64,000 nt of DNA from Sphingomonas oligophenolica (GTDB lineage: Bacteria > Pseudomonadota > Alphaproteobacteria > Sphingomonadales > Sphingomonadaceae): NCBI RefSeq assembly GCF_006438955.1, contig NZ_RCZK01000003.1, forward strand, positions 62,001 through 126,000, read 5' to 3'. The translations under genes were made by a program, and so were the position numbers. Below are positions 59,315 through 64,000 of this stretch, in pieces. The number at the start of each line of letters is the position of its first letter. Position 1 is the stretch's first letter. Under the pieces are notes generated by a model. That model ran no database searches, was not told where the DNA came from, and saw only the letters and a program-made list of their open reading frames with translations.

Positions 59315-60703
59315 ATGACGACCGTTGTTCGCTTGCTAGACGATCTTCAGCGGGCTTTCGCCGCGCGCGATCGGGTGGGCATCAACGACATTCTGGCGGC
59401 GATGCTGAAGGGCAGCAGTGACGTCGGCGATCGCTGGGGGATGTTCGCGGACATACTGGCAAACCACGGCGAGTGGACGTTGGCGATCCGCGCCGCCCGG
59501 CGTCATTGCGAGCGGAACCCCGCAGACACTGCGCGAGGTTTTGGTGAAGCGGTGATCCTGGCGCGTGCCGGGCGCAATGCCGACGCCGCGGCGGTTGCGG
59601 GTCGATTGCAGGCGAAACGTCCTGCAGACCCCGACCTCAACCATTTTCTCGGTGCGCTGGCGTCCGAACGCGGCGCGTTCGACGATGCGTGCGACTATTT
59701 TCAAACCGCGATCGACGCGGGCGCGTCGGCAGGCCAGTCGTGGCTCGAGTTGGCGGCGATCCATCGCTTTTTGCCCGCCGACCCGATGCTCGACCGGCTT
59801 CGTCGCGCAGCGGCGGTGACCTCCCTGCCGGCGGATGCGCGCGCCGCGACGCTGTATGCGCTTGGCAAGGCGCTCGATGACATCGGCGACATTGACGCCG
59901 CGTTCGCGGCGTTCGACCAAGGGAGTCGGATGGTGGCGCCGCTTCGCGCTTATGATGGGCGTGCCGACCGCGCCGAGGCGGATGCCGCGCTTTCGCGCGC
60001 GGCCCGATCCGCGCCGCGCCCATCGGGCGATGGCGTCGAACGCCCGATTTTCGTGACCGGACTGCCGCGATCGGGGACAACGCTGGTCGAACAAATTCTG
60101 GCCAGCCATCCCGCAGTCGTTGGTGGCGGAGAACTGAATTTCCTTGCTATGTTGGGAAACGAGATCGGCGCCCCAGCGGCATTGCGGCGGTCCTATCTCC
60201 ACCTGCTCGCCGAACGCTTCGACATTCGGGGGCGAGTGGTCGACAAAACCTTGGACATCGGACGGGTGTTGGACCCGCTGATCGCCGCTTTTCCGCGTGG
60301 ACGGGTCGTCTGGGTGCGGCGTGCGCCGATCGATGTCGCCTGGTCGTGCCTGCGTACCTATTTCGCGGTCGGTGTACCTTGGAGCTGGGACCAACGGCGG
60401 CTGGCGGCGCACATGCGGGTCGAAGATCGGTTATTCGACCATTGGCGCGATCGCCTGGGCGATCGGTTACTCGTTGTCGATTATCAGGCGCTCGTTCGAG
60501 AACCGGCAACGCTGATCCCATCGATCGTGGCGCACGCCGGATTGACGCCCCATCCCGCGACGCTGCGACCGCATGCCACCCAGCGCACGATCCGAACGTC
60601 AAGCGTCGCGCAGGTCCGCGAGCCGATTTCGACACGGGCGATCGGTAGCGGCGACGTCTATCGTGACCACCTCGGGCCGTTTATCGACGCCTATCAGGGC
60701 TAA
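59315..60703 (+). CDS. TPR-containing sulfotransferase
   Basis: A 462-residue protein with an N-terminal half of TPR-like helical pairs (about 40-210) and a C-terminal PAPS-dependent sulfotransferase domain. The 5'-phosphosulfate loop is FVTGLPRSGTTLVEQIL (249-256 core). The 3'-phosphate region is in VVWVRRAPIDVAWSCLRTYF. The last part, LLVVDYQALVREPATLIPSI, is also typical. The acceptor is unknown. It follows the TonB receptor gene after a strong terminator, so it probably has its own promoter. It is convergent with clpB, overlapping it by 4 nt. Confidence 0.88.
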   Translation: MTTVVRLLDDLQRAFAARDRVGINDILAAMLKGSSDVGDRWGMFADILANHGEWTLAIRAARRHCERNPADTARGFGEAVILARAGRNADAAAVAGRLQAKRPADPDLNHFLGALASERGAFDDACDYFQTAIDAGASAGQSWLELAAIHRFLPADPMLDRLRRAAAVTSLPADARAATLYALGKALDDIGDIDAAFAAFDQGSRMVAPLRAYDGRADRAEADAALSRAARSAPRPSGDGVERPIFVTGLPRSGTTLVEQILASHPAVVGGGELNFLAMLGNEIGAPAALRRSYLHLLAERFDIRGRVVDKTLDIGRVLDPLIAAFPRGRVVWVRRAPIDVAWSCLRTYFAVGVPWSWDQRRLAAHMRVEDRLFDHWRDRLGDRLLVVDYQALVREPATLIPSIVAHAGLTPHPATLRPHATQRTIRTSSVAQVREPISTRAIGSGDVYRDHLGPFIDAYQG

Positions 60704-63279
60704 ACGACGGTGAGCGTTAGCTTGCCATCGCTTTCGTCGACATCGACCGTGCTGCCGTCCTTCACGTCGCCACGCAGGATCAGGTCGGCGAGCGGGTCCT
60801 GGAGGTAGCGTTGTACCGCGCGGCGTAAGGGCCGGGCGCCGTAGACCGGATCATAGCCGACCCGCCCGAGCCACGCGCGCGCGGCGTCGGTGAGCGCTAG
60901 GGTGATCTTGCGATCGGCGAGCAGCTTGTCGACGCGCGCGACCTGGATGTCGACGATCGGCGCCATGTGCGCCTGCCCCAGCCGGTGGAACAGGATGATG
61001 TCGTCGAGGCGGTTGAGGAATTCGGGGCGGAAATGGCCGCGGACGATCTCCATCACCTGCGGCTCGACGCTCTCGACGTCCTGGCCTTCGTCGAGGTTGG
61101 CGAGATACTGGCTGCCGAGGTTGCTGGTGAGGATGATCAGCGTGTTGCTGAAATCCACCGTGCGGCCCTGGCCATCGGTCAGCCGCCCGTCGTCGAGCAC
61201 CTGAAGCAGGATGTTGAAGACGTCGCCATGTGCCTTTTCGACCTCGTCGAACAGCACGACCTGATAGGGGCGGCGGCGCACCGCCTCGGTCAGCACGCCG
61301 CCTTCCTCGTACCCGACATAGCCGGGGGGCGCGCCGATCAGCCGCGCGACCGCGTGCTTTTCCATGAATTCGCTCATGTCGATGCGGACCATCGCGTTGC
61401 CGTCGTCGAACAGGAATTCGGCGAGCGCCTTGGTGAGTTCGGTCTTCCCGACCCCGGTTGGCCCGAGGAACAGGAAGCTGCCGAGCGGGCGGTTGGCGTC
61501 CTGTAGCCCGGCGCGCGCGCGGCGGACCGCGGTGGAGACCGCGCGGACCGCCTCGGCCTGGCCGATCACGCGCTTGCCGATGACCTCTTCCATCCGCAGC
61601 AATTTGTCGCGTTCGCCCTGGAGCATGCGGTCGACCGGGATTCCGGTCCAGCGGCTGACAACCCCCGCGATGTCGTCGGCGGTGACTTCCTCGCGCAGCA
61701 TCGCGCCCTTGGTCTGGCCTTGCGCGTCGTCGAGTTGCTTGCTGAGTTGCGGGATGGTGCCGTAGCTGAGCTCGCCCGCGCGCGCGAGATTGCCCTCGCG
61801 CTGCGCCTGGTCGAGCTCGATGCGCGCGGCGTCGAGTTGCTCCTTGAGCTTTGCTTCCGCGCCGATCTTGTCCTTTTCCGCCTGCCATCGGGTGGTGAGT
61901 TCGCTCGATTGCTGTTCGAGGTTGGCGAGATCGCCCTCGAGCGTGGCGAGCCGGTCGACGCTCGCGGCGTCGGTTTCGCGGCGCAGCGCCTCGCGTTCGA
62001 TCTTCAACTGGATGATCCGGCGATCGAGCGTCTCGATTTCCTCGGGCTTGCTTTCGACCTCCATGCGGATGCGCGATGCGGCCTCGTCCATCAGGTCGAT
62101 TGCCTTGTCCGGGAGGAAGCGGTCGGTGATGTAGCGGTTGCTGAGCGTTGCCGCGGCGACGAGCGAGGCATCGGTGATGCGGACGCCGTGGTGGAGTTCG
62201 TAGCGGTCCTTGAGCCCGCGCAGGATGCTGATCGTGTCCTCGACGGTGGGTTCGCCGACGAAGACGGGCTGGAAGCGGCGCTGGAGCGCGGGGTCTTTCT
62301 CGACATATTTGCGATATTCATCGAGCGTCGTCGCGCCGACGCAATGGAGTTCGCCGCGGGCGAGCGCGGGCTTGAGGAGGTTGCCCGCATCCATCGCGCC
62401 TTCGGATTTCCCCGCGCCGATCAGCTGGTGCATCTCGTCGATGAACAGGACGATGTCGCCGTCGGCGGCCTTCACCTCGTCGAGCACGCCCTTGAGCCGC
62501 TCCTCGAATTCGCCGCGATATTTCGCGCCCGCGATCAGCGCGCCCATGTCGAGCGACATCAGTGTGCGGCCCTTGAGCGTGTCGGGCACGTCGCCGTTGG
62601 CGATGCGTAGCGCGAGTCCTTCCGCGATTGCGGTTTTACCCACGCCGGGTTCGCCGATCAGCGCGGGGTTGTTTTTGGTGCGGCGCGCGAGAATCTGGAT
62701 GGTGCGGCGGATTTCCTCGTCGCGGCCGATCACGGGGTCGAGCTTGCCGTCGCGCGCCGCCTGCGTGAGGTCGCGTGCAAATTTCTTGAGCGCGTCGTAG
62801 CGATCCTCGGCCGAGGCGGTGTCGGCGGTGCGGCCGCCGCGCAGGTCGTTGATCGCGGCGTTGAGTTTTTCGGGGGTCGCGCCCGCTGCCTTCAAGGCCT
62901 TGCCTGCGGCGGCGTTCAGCCCGAGCGCGAGCGCGACGAGCAGGCGTTCGACGGTCACGTAGCTGTCGCCCGCCTTAGCCGCGATCTGTTCGGCGGAATC
63001 GAGGACGCGAACCGCGTCATTATCGAGCCCTGGGGTCTGCTGCGCGCCCGAGCCCGAGACCGCGGGGATCTTGCTCAGGGCGAGGTCCGTCTCGCTGGTC
63101 GCCTTGCGCGCGTCGCCCCCCGCGGCGGTGACGAGCCCCGCGGCCATGCCCTGGTCGTCCTCGAGCAGCGCCTTCAACAGATGTTCGGGGGCGATCCGCT
63201 GGTGGTTCATCCGGATCGCGACGGTCTGCGCCGACTGGAGGAAGCCCTTGGCGCGGTCGGTGAATTTTTCGAGGTTCAT
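60700..63279 (-). CDS. clpB: ATP-dependent chaperone ClpB
   Basis: Hexameric disaggregase that works with DnaK, 859 residues. In order: Clp N-domain (1-150), AAA1 (Walker A GEPGVGKT 209-216, Walker B with Asp281-Glu282), the coiled-coil middle domain (about 410-520) that sets ClpB apart from ClpA and ClpC, and AAA2 (GPTGVGKT 606-613, LFDEVEKAH). The C-terminal sensor region [18 protein letters not shown] is intact. A heat-shock-type promoter lies directly upstream. Confidence 0.97.
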   Translation of the reverse strand: MNLEKFTDRAKGFLQSAQTVAIRMNHQRIAPEHLLKALLEDDQGMAAGLVTAAGGDARKATSETDLALSKIPAVSGSGAQQTPGLDNDAVRVLDSAEQIAAKAGDSYVTVERLLVALALGLNAAAGKALKAAGATPEKLNAAINDLRGGRTADTASAEDRYDALKKFARDLTQAARDGKLDPVIGRDEEIRRTIQILARRTKNNPALIGEPGVGKTAIAEGLALRIANGDVPDTLKGRTLMSLDMGALIAGAKYRGEFEERLKGVLDEVKAADGDIVLFIDEMHQLIGAGKSEGAMDAGNLLKPALARGELHCVGATTLDEYRKYVEKDPALQRRFQPVFVGEPTVEDTISILRGLKDRYELHHGVRITDASLVAAATLSNRYITDRFLPDKAIDLMDEAASRIRMEVESKPEEIETLDRRIIQLKIEREALRRETDAASVDRLATLEGDLANLEQQSSELTTRWQAEKDKIGAEAKLKEQLDAARIELDQAQREGNLARAGELSYGTIPQLSKQLDDAQGQTKGAMLREEVTADDIAGVVSRWTGIPVDRMLQGERDKLLRMEEVIGKRVIGQAEAVRAVSTAVRRARAGLQDANRPLGSFLFLGPTGVGKTELTKALAEFLFDDGNAMVRIDMSEFMEKHAVARLIGAPPGYVGYEEGGVLTEAVRRRPYQVVLFDEVEKAHGDVFNILLQVLDDGRLTDGQGRTVDFSNTLIILTSNLGSQYLANLDEGQDVESVEPQVMEIVRGHFRPEFLNRLDDIILFHRLGQAHMAPIVDIQVARVDKLLADRKITLALTDAARAWLGRVGYDPVYGARPLRRAVQRYLQDPLADLILRGDVKDGSTVDVDESDGKLTLTVV

Positions 63280-63302
63280 GTGATGTCCCTAGTTCTGCGC
63301 CC

Positions 63303-63333
63303 GCTAAATAGTGTTGCATTTCGGCAACACAAG
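63303..63333 (-). promoter_or_regulatory. Sigma32 (RpoH)-type promoter of clpB
   Basis: On the minus strand CTTG (63333-63330) and ACTATTTAGC (63312-63303) are 17 bp apart. This is close to the alphaproteobacterial RpoH pattern CTTG-N17-CYTATNTNNG. A perfect inverted repeat GTGTTGC-N6-GCAACAC (63311-63330) fills the spacer and touches both elements. The start site would be near 63297, about 18 nt before the ATG. Confidence 0.65.
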
Positions 63334-63342
63334 TCTTTTGCG

Positions 63343-63437
63343 GTCATGCCGGACTTGTTCCGGCATCCATCGTGCCGCACGATCGAATAGACGGCAGTTT
63401 GCGGGACGATAGACCCCGGAACAAGTCCGGGGTGACG
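63343..63437. repeat. Pair of inverted REP-like units
   Basis: Two 25-bp units in opposite orientation, each itself a hairpin: ATGCCGGA-CTTGT-TCCGGCAT at 63346-63366 and ACCCCGGA-ACAAG-TCCGGGGT at 63413-63433. The units share the CCGGACTTGTTCCGG core and GTCA flanks. They lie between divergent clpB and the acylase gene, and look like a BIME-type dispersed repeat. Confidence 0.75.
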
Positions 63438-63449
63438 GAGGGGACGCTG

Positions 63450-64000
63450 ATGCTGCGTAAAATCGGAATCGGCGTATTTGTCGTCATCGTCGTGGTCCTG
63501 ATCGGCCTCGCGACGTGGGAGCCGTTGACCGCGCATCGCGTCGCCGCGCCGCCCGCGCACCGCTACGACAGCGTCATCGCGCGCGACGATTTCGGGGTGC
63601 CGCATATCTTCGGGAAGACCGATCCCGACGTCGCCTATGGCATCGGCTACGCGCATGCCGAGGACGATTTTTGGACGCTGCAGCAGGTGCTCGCGATGGT
63701 GCGTGGGCGCGAGGGGGCGTTGCTGGGGGGCGACGGCGCGAAGATCGATTTCGCCGCGCATCTGCTCGGTGCGCGCACCACGGTCGATCGCGATTACATG
63801 AAGCAGCCCGCCGACGTGCGGCTGCTGCTCGACGGTTATGCGAGCGGCGTCAACGCCTATGCGCGGCGGCATCCGGGGGAAGTGAAGCTCGCCAAGCTGT
63901 TCCCGGTCGACGGGCGCGATGTCGCAACCGGGTTCGTGGTGCGATCGCCGTTCTTCTATGGCCTCGATGGCGTGCTCGGCGCGCTGGTCGGCAACAAGCC
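63450..64000 (+). CDS. Penicillin acylase family protein (5' part, runs off the window)
   Basis: The first 183 codons of an exported Ntn-hydrolase. GGAGGGG lies 7 nt before the ATG. A membrane anchor or signal (about residues 5-22) is followed by the alpha-subunit N-terminus of the family: IARDDFGVPHIFGKTDPDVAYGIGYAHAEDDFWTLQQVL and a YASGVNAYARRHPGE segment. The self-cleavage serine of the beta subunit lies beyond the window. Relatives act on penicillins, acyl-homoserine lactones or other amides; the substrate is not predictable from this part. Confidence 0.88.
   Translation, partial: MLRKIGIGVFVVIVVVLIGLATWEPLTAHRVAAPPAHRYDSVIARDDFGVPHIFGKTDPDVAYGIGYAHAEDDFWTLQQVLAMVRGREGALLGGDGAKIDFAAHLLGARTTVDRDYMKQPADVRLLLDGYASGVNAYARRHPGEVKLAKLFPVDGRDVATGFVVRSPFFYGLDGVLGALVGNK

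Noticed and set aside
63303..63333. CIRCE element at clpB
   Set aside because: The palindrome GTGTTGC-N6-GCAACAC does not match TTAGCACTC-N9-GAGTGCTAA.

Overview
The window looks like a chromosome segment from a Sphingomonas-type alphaproteobacterium (family Sphingomonadaceae). The grounds are uniformly high GC, the rpmF-plsX-fabH-ihfA-merR order, a DUF2093 gene beside xseA, two TonB-dependent receptors, phbB, and a palindromic repeat of the kind scattered through sphingomonad genomes. It is mostly housekeeping sequence at high coding density. Many genes are chained by 1-8 nt overlaps (ATGA, GTGA, TGATG). No rRNA, tRNA, CRISPR array, insertion sequence or prophage was found.

Layout. 1-3.8 kb: exported peroxiredoxin, hisN, a repeat element with 15-bp terminal inverted repeats, and an AsmA-family gene. 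3.9-9 kb: translation block rpmI-rplT-(terminator/attenuator)-pheS-pheT, followed by an aldose-epimerase-like gene. 9-10.7 kb: prfC, preceded by two tiny overlapping reading frames. 10.7-15.2 kb: an import module (MFS transporter, TonB-dependent receptor, divergent TetR regulator) with a sigma70-type promoter overlapped by an inverted repeat. 15.2-18.2 kb: rpmF-plsX-fabH-ihfA-merR, joining ribosome, lipid and DNA-architecture functions. 18.3-29.5 kb: MAPEG protein, M28 peptidase, MBL hydrolase, fused pabB-pabC, aspartate aminotransferase, exported MsrA, PdeM nuclease, Kup potassium transporter and M20 peptidase. 29.5-33.5 kb: oligopeptidase B, DedA, thioesterase and AEC transporter. 33.5-39.7 kb: a minus-strand run holding a purine-salvage pair (adenine/adenosine deaminase plus phosphoribosyltransferase), a methionine-type PLP enzyme, and lgt-midA-GNAT-pgeF. 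39.7-45.5 kb: a frameshifted acyl-CoA synthetase, an orphan molybdopterin oxidoreductase subunit, hemH and phbB. 45.5-50.5 kb: small envelope proteins, rpmB, tadA, an OmpA lipoprotein and a CNNM/CorC protein. 50.5-51.3 kb: a decayed BrnT/BrnA toxin-antitoxin locus whose toxin carries a nonsense codon. 51.5-56 kb: an HHH protein, then purD and xseA head to head with overlapping start codons, DUF2093 and an M23 peptidase. 56-60.7 kb: a large carboxypeptidase-regulatory-type TonB receptor and a TPR sulfotransferase. 60.7-64 kb: clpB with a sigma32-type promoter, a REP pair, and the start of a penicillin acylase-family gene that runs off the window.

I see no clearly new multi-gene system. The observations most worth checking are the decayed brnT beside an intact brnA and operator, the two-step ATGA chain into prfC, the overlapping purD/xseA starts, the frameshifted synthetase, the TetR operator-promoter overlap, and the sigma32 promoter of clpB with a palindrome in its spacer. 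Functions are assigned from recognisable motifs and family knowledge; no database search was run.
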